Shown here in pieces: positions 13,283 to 26,397 of a stretch of 64,000 nucleotides of DNA. Location: contig CM082591.2 in NCBI GenBank assembly GCA_040954595.2, forward strand, positions 5,270,001 through 5,334,000. Reading direction: 5' to 3'. Position numbers and translations under genes: made by a program. A model generated the notes under the pieces. That model had not been told where the DNA came from. It saw only the letters and a program-made list of their open reading frames with translations, and searched no databases. The DNA comes from Balanoglossus misakiensis. Taxonomy: Eukaryota > Hemichordata. Position 1 is the first letter of the stretch, and each line of letters begins with the position of its first letter.

Positions 13283-13891
13283 TCAGGGCACGGGGTATTG
13301 CTCGGCGATATCCTGCAAGATGTTCCGCACCGCCTCGTCGCCCGCTCTCCCGAACCGCTCCCTCCACCTCGACTCGTCCAAATACCCCGGCAGCAATTTC
13401 TTGGCCACGCCTTTCATTCTCCTCGCTTTGGCCTTATGGCGGTGGCTTTCCTGGGCCACTTTTCCCTGTCCGGCGTCGTCCGGGTGGGAATAATCTTCGC
13501 TGGACAGCTTCTTACTGCAGACCTGTCGCAATGTTTTGCAGTGCTCGATCAAAGCATGCGTCGACACTCCAGTCTCGATGTGTATCTTATTCAACGGGTA
13601 GTCCATAGCCCACGTTATAATAATCTTCAAAAGCACGTCCAGACCCAAGCGAGACCTGGAGAAGAATGACCACTGTCTCACTGAAACTCTGGTCCCGTAT
13701 TTATCGCAACCCCTCTGCATGCAACGCCACGTAAACCCGTCAGAGTTATTTTTCGTCCGTGACCAAGTCATGGGTTGTTTACAAGAAAGACAATCTTGAC
13801 AGGTCGCCAAAAGCCCGTGTTCTTTCAGAAACGGTATGGTCTGGTCAACACCCTGGACTGCGCAAGCTTGAGCACGTCGATACAAAGCCAT
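13283..13891 (-). CDS. IS1595/ISXO2-like transposase-derived protein lacking the DDE core
   Basis: Intronless ORF of 202 codons from the ATG at 13891; the frame stays open upstream to 13927 without another ATG. The N-terminal part has a zinc-ribbon pattern (CQDCLSCKQPM ... WRCMQRGC), then VSVRQWSFF-SRSRL and an HTH-like segment (KIHIETGVSTHALIEHC). This is the order seen at the N-terminus of IS1595/ISXO2-type transposases and their metazoan relatives. The C-terminal 50 residues (GYLDESRWRERFG ... NILQDIAEQYPV) recall the extreme C-terminus of the same proteins. The intervening RNase-H-like catalytic domain is missing: only about 40 Lys/His/Arg-rich residues link the two ends. It cannot be a working transposase as it stands. 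It is either a decayed copy with an in-frame deletion or a domesticated DNA-binding protein. The family call is from memory of the motif order. Confidence 0.62.
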   Translation of the reverse strand: MALYRRAQACAVQGVDQTIPFLKEHGLLATCQDCLSCKQPMTWSRTKNNSDGFTWRCMQRGCDKYGTRVSVRQWSFFSRSRLGLDVLLKIIITWAMDYPLNKIHIETGVSTHALIEHCKTLRQVCSKKLSSEDYSHPDDAGQGKVAQESHRHKAKARRMKGVAKKLLPGYLDESRWRERFGRAGDEAVRNILQDIAEQYPVP

Positions 13892-14503
13892 GTCGACATG
13901 TAATTCACGATTTATCCCTGTATTCACGGTACCGGTAACACGGAAGCGTTAATCCTACGCACATCATCCGACCTTTGACCTTGTCTGGTCGCCTGCTCAT
14001 CCTCACCGCTGGCGGCGCTGCTCACGGGGAAGGCGTGGTCAGAAAGGGGGCAGGGAACAAGACAACGTATACACCTGGCTAATACAAGTACATGTATTTT
14101 CCATCCAGCAACCCTAGGTAATTAGCATATAGAAGCTATTTCTTTGTGACGTCAATCAGTGGGCGGAGCTCAAATGCTAATAACCAACCGCTACCAGGTG
14201 GCAAATACTATAGTATGCCTTGTTGGTTGAGTTCCTCACAGAGACAAACGTAAACGCGTTTATTTCTTTTCAGTCATTTTATGCGAAACTTGATCGTCAA
14301 TTTGTATGGTCGCCCGACGGCTAAACCATAGTTTCAGTGCTTACATTCTCGGAAGTAAAATTATCGACCTCCACCATGAATTATCACCTCCGCACCCAGA
14401 AAATAGAAGAAAAAAAAATGAATACTGGTAATATTTCAATCGAATCTTGAACGCGGCCACTAACGACATAATCGTTAGAACCCCGGACATCTATAGTATG
14501 TTT
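13892..14503. other. Intergenic, no feature seen
   Basis: Sequence between the transposase-derived ORF and the 3' end of the first GST gene. No domain-bearing ORF, repeat or RNA gene is visible. Confidence 0.5.
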
Positions 14504-17449
<2,946 letters not shown>

Positions 17450-20091
17450 TTATTTATATTCAAAATCAGGAGTATACGGACGGGTCTTGATCCACTCGGC
17501 AATCTTCGGCAAGGCTTCGACGCGTTCCTTCAGCGCTTTCAACTTCGGATAAGAATTCAGCATATCAGGGGAGGAGTGAAATAACATGAAATCCACTTTA
17601 TCGACGAACACAAGGTCAGCCACGGTCAACTGAAATGGCATGGAGAAATTATGAGAATTAACTTATTGAAGTGGCTAAGTAGAGAGATTGGCACGAACCC
17701 TGGCTTTGAATTAAAAATCCTGGGTCAACTATATTTTAATCTCGGTGATATAATTATATATTTATTTACATAATTCATCCATAGCAAACACAGAAAGCAT
17801 GTCTACTTAGGATTGGATGACTGGAAGTGGTGCGAATCACCTATACAAAGCCAGTCCCCTCAGGGCAATGAGAAGTAAAGTGCCTTGCTCAAGGGCACAG
17901 CATCGGGACCATGACGTCACCGCCTAGTCAGAAAGAAAATCCACGGCCATGTCCAAGTCTGAGTATCGACCGGACCCCACAACCCTCCGATTGTGAGTCC
18001 CGGTTCCCACACCACTATAGGCCGAGTGATTAAACAATTTAAAGATGTCAGCTGGGATAACACCACTCACATTCTCTCCGATTAAATAACCATCGCCTCC
18101 CCGGTTTTCTATCAACAGTTTCTCCAACGCAGTCAGAAGTCTCGGCAGCAACAGGTCCTTCAGTTTCTTGTACCACGCTGCCTGTGGGACGTGATAGAAT
18201 GTGACACTGACAATCATAAATGGTCCTATGAGTAACAGCAACAGTGAGTTCTGCAAACACGAGTCTATTCTTACACGTTAAAAGTGAAATACCATGCGGA
18301 AGTCACGTGATGACTTCGGCTTACACGCCCAGAGATCTCGCAGGGTCTCGCGGAGTTCTGAAAGTATATTCTTATGCACGTCACAAGTGAAATACCAAGC
18401 GGAAGTCACGTGACGGCTTCGGTTTACACGCCCAGAGATCTCGCAGGGTCTCGCGGAGTTCTGAAAGTATATTCTTATGCACGTCACAAGTGAAATACCA
18501 AGCGGAAGTCACGTGATGACTTCGGCTTACACGCCCAGAGATCTCGCAGGGTCTCGCGGAGTTCTGAAAGTATATTCTTATGCACGTCACAAGTGAAATA
18601 CCAAGCGGAAGTCACGTGACGGCTTCGGTTTACACGCCCAGAGATCTCGCAGGGTCTCGCGGAGTTCTGAAAGTATATTCTTATGCACGTCACAAGTGAA
18701 ATACCAAGCGGAAGTCACGTGACGGCTTCGGCTTACACGCCCCACCTTACGAGGTTTGTCCTCTTCGTACCAGACGTTGATCACTAAGGGTTCATAGATT
18801 TCAGATATTGCCGACATGATCATGGTAATCCTGGCCTTCTCCAAATTGCTTGTACCACCCAATCCTACCCGGACAGGTGAGATAAAAGATAGCATTTTGA
18901 AATACTCGTTTGGAGGTTGTCCTGTCGACATATCTCGGGGAAATACCGCGATAAGCAAAATAGAAGAACGGAGTTTTAATTTTGATATTATGACCTGCGT
19001 TTAGTGTTTTACTGCATTTTAATTACCATTTTGTATTCTCTCTTCGGCTGTAGTTCTATTTACATCGTCGGCATATGTCGTACACTCGCTATTTTAAAAG
19101 TGACGCGCATATTTACCAAATTTAGACAGGTGCGCGCGCAAACTTACCAAATTCGTTGCCTAGATACTGTGCGATGGCCATGGACTCCGCCAAAACTACA
19201 CCATCAAATTCAAGGATGGGTAATTTACTGAATAGATATCCTATTATACAAAACAAAATAAGTTATTCGAAGTGTTGAAACCCCTGAAAATATATTTTTT
19301 TCGTAGTTTTATCTTTACATTAGCTGTAAGCCAACTCGGACTTTTTCGGAAAGAAATCGAAGTGCAAAAATCAAATAAGCTCAGCTGCAGAATTAATAGA
19401 CACAGAGAGAAAGCCAGTAGCATATGTTCAGTAAACTCAATACATATACTAGTATAAATATCTTTATCCTATCTTAAAATTAGCTGCATTCTGCTATTAA
19501 TAGGTGGACGCCTATGTTTAACAATGTTTAACGGATAGCGGGTTGTCTCGCCTGTACATGTACATGATTTCACATTGTTTAAACCTACGAGACAGGATTC
19601 TAAAATAAATCGCAGTTGAAGACATACGTTGGAACAAAGTGAATAGTTGACAGCCGCGTACGGTATTTGGACGAGTCAGACAAAGGCAGAGGTAACGTTT
19701 TAAGGCGCACCCTCTTTCAATAAAAACCCACACGGATTTGATGAAGACTTCGGTGGACAACAAAGGCTTTCCACCACGTAAATATGCAATGTCAACATCA
19801 ACTGATGCGAGAACCAAGGATTGAAAACTGTAAGCCTAGCAAGGTATGGGTGTCCTGACCTCTATAAAAGGTTAGAGTCTACCCGCTTGAGTGGAACCAG
19901 ATTGTAAAGGACTCAGTGAGTCGCGCCTTACTTTCTCGCCCCGGGTCTTCAGCCCGCCTCTTTGCGGGCCATTCCTCGTCGCTGTAGCGAACGTCTTCGA
20001 AATCGACCCCGGCCGCTGCAAAGATGAGGCGGATGAACTCCGCGTGGCAGCGGTAGTCCGAGTAGGTGAGCTTGTATTTCGGCGCGGCCAT
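17450..20091 (-). CDS. Sigma-class glutathione S-transferase, copy 2 (divergent active-site segment)
   Basis: Five exons: 19932-20091, 19148-19240, 18746-18864, 18071-18181 and 17450-17629 (663 nt, 220 aa). Exons 2-5 have exactly the same lengths and phases as in copy 1 (93, 119, 111, 180), showing tandem duplication of one gene. The start MAAPKYKLTYSDYRCHAEFIR keeps the catalytic Tyr (residue 10), but the usual RGRAE is RCHAE, so the Arg that supports thiolate activation in sigma GSTs is replaced. VLAESMAIAQYL keeps the glutathione-binding Ser. The C-terminus is KIAEWIKTRPYTPDFEYK. Intron 3 has an unusual donor (GTGGGG) right next to a 103-bp tandem array; the alternative GTAAGG donor 5 nt earlier would break the frame. 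An AATAAA overlaps the stop codon. Confidence 0.9.
18263..18740. repeat. 103-bp tandem array in GST intron 3
   Basis: About 4.6 copies of a 103-bp unit (agtgaaatacc ... gcggaagtcacgtga ... tcgcagggtctcgcggag ... tattcttatgcacgtcac). Successive units alternate between two versions (gatgacttcggcttac and gacggcttcggtttac), a two-unit higher-order pattern. The array ends at the splice donor of exon 3. Each unit contains CACGTG and ACGTCA. Confidence 0.95.
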
Positions 20092-20206
20092 TTCGTTTCA
20101 GAGGCTTCCAGAGTTGTGACTATGCGATAGCACGCAACTACCCTGCCACGGTAAATGACACTTCCCACAATGCCCGTCCAAAGAAATTCCTGGGCCTTTG
20201 TTGAAT

Positions 20207-20408
20207 ATACTGTAAAACACTTTTTTTTCGCGAGTCAAAATTTTCGCAATATCGAGAGAGGCCACTGTTACGCGAGTATTACTTTTCGCGTTTTCACACA
20301 TTGTTCTTTCACAACTATATGTACGCGAGTCTTTATTTTCGCGTAGTTTTGGCTCTCGCGTATTTAGCGTAAATTTAATGCTCGCGAAAATAAAGTGTTT
20401 TACAGTAT
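20207..20408. mobile_element. MITE with about 28-bp terminal inverted repeats
   Basis: The left end (atactgtaaaacactt ... ttcgcgag) is the reverse complement of the right end (ctcgcgaaaataaagtgttttacagtat). The 0.2-kb interior is AT-rich with repeated TTTTCGCG blocks and no coding capacity. TA at both outer edges would fit a TA target site, as for Tc1/mariner-type MITEs. It sits just upstream of the second GST gene. Confidence 0.85.
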
Positions 20409-20469
20409 AAAGCACTGTTTATGAATATGTCTTTCGGCGATCATGAAGCGAGGTCAGATTAACGGGGGT

Positions 20470-21025
20470 TAGCTCTGCGTACAGGTCTGTGTTGTTCCCG
20501 GCGTTACACGGCCTCCACCCACAGCCCTGCAAGGCGCCATAGAAAAAACTGGTGCTTCTGCGGTCCGGATCCGGACCGCAGCTTTTTCGGCCGAAATTCG
20601 ATTTTATCGAAGCAAAATCCTTTCCCTGTCTACTTCTGCCTCCTAACCGACTCCAAATATGATGCGATTAACTTGTCCTAACGTCCGAGCCGCTCGCTTT
20701 CTAAAACTTTTTTGTTTACCCATGGAGATAAACTCGCTGTAAGCCTTATATTTAATATGGCGATCTCAACATGTAAACACACAAAAATGAATCAAACGCG
20801 AGTGGTTCGGACGTTAGGACAAGTTAATCGCATCATATTTGGAGTCGGTTAGGGGGCAGAAGTAGACAGGGAAAGGATTTTGCTTCGATAAAATCGAATT
20901 TCGGCCGAAAAAGCTGCGGTCCGGATCCGGACCGCAGAAGCACCAGTTTTTTCTATGGCGCCTTGCAGGGCTGTGGGTGGAGGCCGTGTAACGCCGGGAA
21001 CAACACAGACCTGTACGCAGAGCTA
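20470..21025. mobile_element. Foldback (MULE-like) non-autonomous DNA transposon with 9-bp target duplication
   Basis: Two arms of equal length, 20470-20697 and 20798-21025 (228 bp each), are near-perfect inverted repeats: the element begins tagctctgcgtacagg and ends cctgtacgcagagcta. The direct repeat AACGGGGGT flanks it exactly (20461-20469 and 21026-21034). Long terminal inverted repeats plus a 9-bp target duplication are the hallmarks of Mutator-like elements; a 100-bp spacer leaves no room for a transposase, so this is non-autonomous. Each arm also contains the perfect 20-bp palindrome GCGGTCCGGATCCGGACCGC (left about 20560-20579). The very high identity of the arms suggests recent insertion or arm correction. 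Confidence 0.88.
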
Positions 21026-21404
21026 AACGGGGGTATATTGTTCTCAGAACGGAGCCGTTATGCAACGTGGTACAGTGCTTGTGGTGTACACTGGTCCGGC
21101 ATTCAAAGATATTCTATAACAAATAACCATGTTGTACACCGAATTGAATAACAAGAAAACGGGGGTGCTCCCACTATTTTGTCAGTGACGAGTTTTCAAA
21201 TACCACATCAGGCATTCATACAAAATGATCATGCTATACTTTTATTCTATTGTAACATTTTGAGGAAACGATTGTGGTAGTGTTTTCTTTAATCATTGGG
21301 TAAGGTTTCCTTTTTTGACAAGGTTATACTTTTTGACAATCAATGTAATGAGTTATACTTTTTTGACAATCACAATAACGAGTTATGAAATTCATTATAT
21401 CGAG

Positions 21405-23143
21405 TTACACTTTTTTGACAATCACTATGTCGATTTCATCGTCACTCATCAAAACACGACCCTTGTCTTCACTGGAATTCTTTCTCACGAAATCAAAAAC
21501 TTGCTGCAGTAGTTCTGGTGGTGCTTTTTGCCGGAAATCTTTCCGCTGGACGAGAAAATCGAGGACCATGTTGCCGTCGGCGGAACTCTCGTCAAATGTG
21601 TCCGTTACATCAATGGCGCCCGAACGGACATGGCTCTGATACGCCATGCCTTGGGTTTCGATGTAGGATGTTATATCAGCGGCCGTTAGCAGATTCGTCG
21701 AGTTCCCTTCCCATTCCCGGAATTTCTGGAAGAGTGTTCCACAGGCACCTGCCAAGAAACAAGTCGAATCAGTGAAATTAATACCGAAGTTGAATTAAAT
21801 ATGTACAGCTAAACCTGTGTTAGTGACCACCTCTATATAGTGGCTACTTTGTTACAGTCCTTGTGTCTTAATTCTCCCTGCCTTAAATAGGTTTTAAGCT
21901 ACCTAAGTGAGTGATGAATATCTCATATCAGATGACGTACACACAACTATCAGATGACGTACACACAACTATCAGATGACGTACACACAACTATCAGATG
22001 ATGTACACACACCTATCAGATGACGTACACACCTATCAGATGACGTACACACAACTATCAGATGATGTACACACACCTATCAGATGACGTACACACAACT
22101 ATCAGATGACGTACACACCATTATCAGATGACGTACACACACCTATCAGATGACGTACACACAACTATCAGATGACGTACACACAACTATCAGATGACGT
22201 ACACACAACTATCAGATGACGTACACACAACTATCAGATGGCGTACACACAACTATCAGATGACGTACACACAACTATCAGATGACGTACACACCATTAT
22301 CAGATGGAGCACTTACTGCTGCCACTGTCTATTGTATTTGCCATGACCCCTCCTGGAAGCAAGCTGTCGTAAAATTGGTCCAGTGCACATTTCCAATCAT
22401 CCATATAGTAAAGACCATTGACGCACACCAATAGGTGGAATTTATGATTGGTGTTGCCTCCTCGTTGGACGTATCCCTCGAATGTGTCTGCGAACCAGCT
22501 GAACGTCAGATTGGGATACTTTGTCACCATATCCGCTGCCTTTGTTTTGAACTTTTCCAGTTGCTCTTCAGCGGGTTCGATAACCTCGATGTGCAGCTTC
22601 GACGACGGGAAGAATTTCACCAGAATCTCGATTATCATCTGTTCGAGATATCCTGTTGACAGTGAATCAAGTGTTGGAACAGAATATCAAAAAACGAACA
22701 TCCAGCAAGCCATTTGCATAAATCCATTATACGTAGCTGTGCGCCATTTTTCATATCATCAGAATGATTTGTTTCACAGAGAAGAGGATCTCGGCCAATA
22801 CATCATTGAATCTCATACTACAGTAAAACCAACTAAAATAGCAAAAAACATGTACCACAGAAACTAACCAAATACACGTACTATACAAATGCTAAATGCT
22901 GAAAGAAACTATCCAAAACTGAGTTGCAGTTGGACGCATACCTTGTCCGGAAGCAACTGCCAACATTCTGACGTCATTTCCGGCATTATCATTCACTTTT
23001 TCAGATAAAGACTTGATGATTCCATCCCACTGGGTTCTCCACAATTCGCCTGAATCCGCGACTGCCTTTCGGGTGTAAGTGTCGTAGGTCTTGAAGTAGT
23101 AGTCTACGTCACTGTAAATGCTTTCCAGAGGAGCTGCTGCCAT
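21405..23143 (-). CDS. Histamine N-methyltransferase-like class I SAM methyltransferase
   Basis: Three exons: 22942-23143, 22317-22652 and 21405-21748 (882 nt, 293 aa; human HNMT is 292 aa). GT-AG junctions are all in phase. The ATG at 23143 gives MAAAPLESIYSD; the two codons upstream in frame are not ATG. Domain order matches HNMT: an N-terminal helix with YYFKTYDTYTRK, a SAM-binding region (MLAVASGQGYLEQM, IEVIEPAEEQLEKFK), the LYYMDDW segment matching LYYVKD of HNMT, GGVMANTIDSGSSGACG, and a C-terminal SADGNMVLDFLVQRKDF ... APPELL that aligns with DENGDLLWDFLTE ... APPDLR of HNMT. Family members methylate histamine or related amines with SAM in the cytosol; the substrate here is not provable from sequence. 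Intron 2 is filled by a 22-bp tandem array. Confidence 0.88.
21808..21926. repeat. Dispersed repeat fragments in HNMT-like intron 2
   Basis: 21808-21840 (aaacctgtgttagtgaccacctctatat) recurs at about 23630-23700, and 21870-21926 recurs at 1543-1600. These look like pieces of interspersed elements that lie next to each other here. Confidence 0.6.
21926..22308. repeat. 22-bp tandem array (about 17 copies)
   Basis: Unit atcagatgacgtacacacaa plus ct, with variants gatgatgtac, gatggcgtac, acaccatt and acacacct, and one 17-bp short unit near 22022. It fills most of intron 2 and stops about 8 bp from the donor GTAAGT of exon 2 (complement of 22311-22316). Every unit carries TGACGTAC or a variant. 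Confidence 0.96.
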
Positions 23144-23199
23144 CGTCACGTTATAACTCGTGAAACGTCATCAATGATGGTGCACCCCCTGTAGTGTTC

Positions 23200-23572
23200 A
23201 ATCTCCTAGTCTAGAATCCAGACTTGTGTTTTTTTTCGCTTTGCTCACTCCACACATAGTCTGGCATTCTGGTCGCCATTTTTGAAATTTTGCTATTTGC
23301 ATGTCAAAGGACTCTAGCCATGGCAACTCAGGTCACGTGATACTGAGCAACACCCCTGCTCATTAATTCAGCCAATCAGTAAAGATTGACTTCAATGATG
23401 TCATGATCGTGACCACATGGTGAGAAGTGACCTGAATTGCCATGGTTAGAGTCCTTTGACATGCAAATAGCAAAATCTCAAAACTGAAGACCGATATTCT
23501 AGACTGTGTGTGGAGTGAGCAAAGCGAAAAAAACACAGACCAGTTTGGATTCAAGACTAACAGTCTCCTGAA
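23200..23572. mobile_element. Inverted-repeat (foldback) element upstream of the HNMT-like gene
   Basis: Arms about 23200-23343 and 23420-23572 are reverse complements with some mismatches and indels: the left arm contains ttttttcgctttgctcactc, tttgctatttgcatgtcaaa and ggactctagccatggcaact; the right arm contains the complements. The centre is about 75 bp. No ORF. It is most simply a decayed foldback transposon; I could not define a target duplication. Confidence 0.8.
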
Positions 23573-26397
23573 TATAGAGTAGATGTGTAGAGTTAAACAC
23601 AGGCCTGCTGGGGTTAGCCTAATACTGGTAGAGTCAAACCTGAGTTAGTGGCCGCCTCTATATATTTGAAACTATACTCTACAGTGGCCATGAAGTGATA
23701 GTCCCTGCACAATTTACATGTGCACTTATTGACCTGTCTGTAAAGTCCACCGGTCTATATAAAGACCAGCCTCAGAATGTCCTTTGAATGACCGTTCATG
23801 TAGTCTCATGCTCACGCAGAGCTATTCACACAGTGTTTGAGCGCAGTCACACTAATTACCCGTGTTTGCCCGAGAACTGCCAGAGGAAAAGTAGGCTCAG
23901 TGATAGTAGCATAGACCGAGGCTCATCCTGGTGCTGAGCTTGACTGGTGTGCCGTGCAATTACCACTATACATGGCCAGACCTCGACTTATGGCACCACG
24001 GTTAATGTTTTAGGTGCGCCCATGTCTAAAGAGGTCAACCACTTGTCCCCAATAACTGTCCATCTTGTTTATACACATGTACATCTATAGTTTATATTAG
24101 CTGTGAACTTGAGGCGACTTAGGTGAATTTGAATATGTCCACAAGGAGATATGTAGTTGAAATGCCCCTAATTACATTCAAAAGGCTACTGCTTTACAGA
24201 TACTGAAGCTTTCATTCTATAGATAATATTATGTAATTTCAATCATTCCCCCAACCAAAGTTCCTAGGTCAGACATGACATTTGCATGTTCAGTTCAACG
24301 TACAGTACATTGTAGCTGTAGTACTATATAGCTCCAGGTTTAGCCTGGTACAATGTATTTGTTTTGTACATGTAGTTCACTAGTCTAGTATCTCTGGCCG
24401 TGTTTTGTCCGGCTGTGCCAGACCATGGAGCTACAAGCCGTTCACGCACCACAGTAAAAATGGGTGCGACAGCACTGCAGCTATATATGCAGGTACATAC
24501 ACAGGCTGGTCCCTGTCGAGTCAGAAGGTCAACTAAAATGTACCAGATACCACAACACTCGGTTCTGTGGTCAGCTTCAACACACGGAAGAATCTGTGAC
24601 CACGGCGTTGCGGTATGCAAACTGAGAAACATGTCTATAACGTTATATATGAGAGAATACTGACCTTCCGTTATCACGCTGTTGCGCTGTCTCTCGCCAA
24701 TGTAACACCGAGAGAACACTGCGCACAATGAAGAACCTAAATCCAAACAATACTCCCACTGCATACGTAAGCTGATAAGGGGAGAGCCATTTGATTTCTT
24801 GGAGGGATGGGGTATTTGGGTAAGTCAGCATAATTCCAGCCACTGCTACAGCATTTTGTTTTATTATTTTTTCTCCAAGGCATTGTAGGGAAAATTGCAT
24901 TTCTTCCTCACCATATGCCAATATTTCCCCCCCCCCCCACAAATCCTCCACTCCCCGAAATAAAATGGTTTATCCCTAAGCATAAATCATTTGTAACCAG
25001 ACCATCCTTCTGTAGGCTTTATCCGATTGGATCTTGCATCCAACCGAAGAAGGTGCTACCCTAATCGGGACTCAGGTTCAGTATACAGGAAAGACATATC
25101 AGGGATAACCAATTTGTTTGTGAGGGGGGGAGTGGTGGACGAAATGCAACTGTGCTAAATGTACCCTCCTGGATCGTCATGACTGTTCACTCGGTTATGT
25201 TAAAGTATTGTAATTCAGCTACTTGGCTTTTAGTTTCAGACAGACTAGAAATTATGACAAAATTATGACTTTGGCTGAGAAGGGTGTGGGAAAGATATTC
25301 CCCGAATACTATTTAGCAACATTTCATCACTAGTGACAATCAAGATGGCCAAATTTCGAAACAATTGGACAAAGTTTCCCCGGAGTGTTTAACACAGGCG
25401 CTAAAAACGACAAACTCACAAGTTTTAAACACATGACACAATGACTATGCCTTTATTGTCGATTATTTTCACCACTTCTCTAACAGAAATAACCCACAAG
25501 TGTACATTAGGTGTGGTAATAAAACATAAAACAAAACTAACATATCGAATTATATACTTCAATACATACACGTTTACCCCTTGCACCAGACAAACGTTCA
25601 TTTTACTGCAGTACATTTTAATGGTTATTGCCTATTATTGGGTTGCCACATTGGTTACTTCATTCACAATACAGTAATATTTATTATAACCTAAAAATGA
25701 GCCGATTATCTAAAAATAACGATGAGAACTTCGAAAGGATGTAAGTTCCTTAATATGTTTTGAATATTAATACAAATACCTATAAATAAATATTCCTCAG
25801 ACTATATTATATTGTTTATGTAAATTTCATACTATGTAAACCGACATTACTATAACACAAGTAATCAATAAAAGATGCGTAATACCAGCGTAACATATTT
25901 ACTACTCCAAGAATAGACACACCATCGCCTGGAAATTTACCCACGAGTTAATTCCCTAACCCTAAACACAACTATTGTATGGGAAAATAAATGTCTCCCT
26001 TTGTATGAACTAACCGTTCACAAGTCATGTGGATAAAATTTCCATTACCTTCCAACGAACCCACATACGTTAAATCGGCATTATTTTACTTAAAAATTAA
26101 CTTCAAGTTCAAACTCTTACTCCTTCGCCAACAATAACAATGATCATCACATATATGCATGTACACGTGTAAAACGACATTCAAATTTGACGTGTTTCAG
26201 TGTTCGGAATGCCTGAATGGTGTAATGTACACATAACAAGGATTAAACATTTATCACTGAATCAAGAAAAGTGTCACATCATGAATTTTGATTTTAGAAA
26301 TGTGAACATTGGCTCGCCTCTCTCTCCAGCACGTCACCGCTCAGATGGCGAGAATTCGGTCGACATGCATGGATGGGGGTTACCGTTAGCAACGGGG
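23573..26397. other. Intergenic, no recognisable gene
   Basis: Starts with a dispersed repeat copy (about 23630-23700). It includes a poly-C run near 24929-24938. Overlapping open frames at 24324-24951 lack start contexts and domains. The part next to 26397 should be the 3' UTR of the first LRR-Ig gene. I see no RNA gene. Confidence 0.5.

Noticed and set aside
13053-13669. Three overlapping plus-strand ORFs of 146-159 codons
   Set aside because: Antisense to the transposase-derived ORF; no domain and different frames overlap each other.
24324-24951. Overlapping ORFs on both strands
   Set aside because: No homology recognised, no start context and low-complexity C-rich flank.
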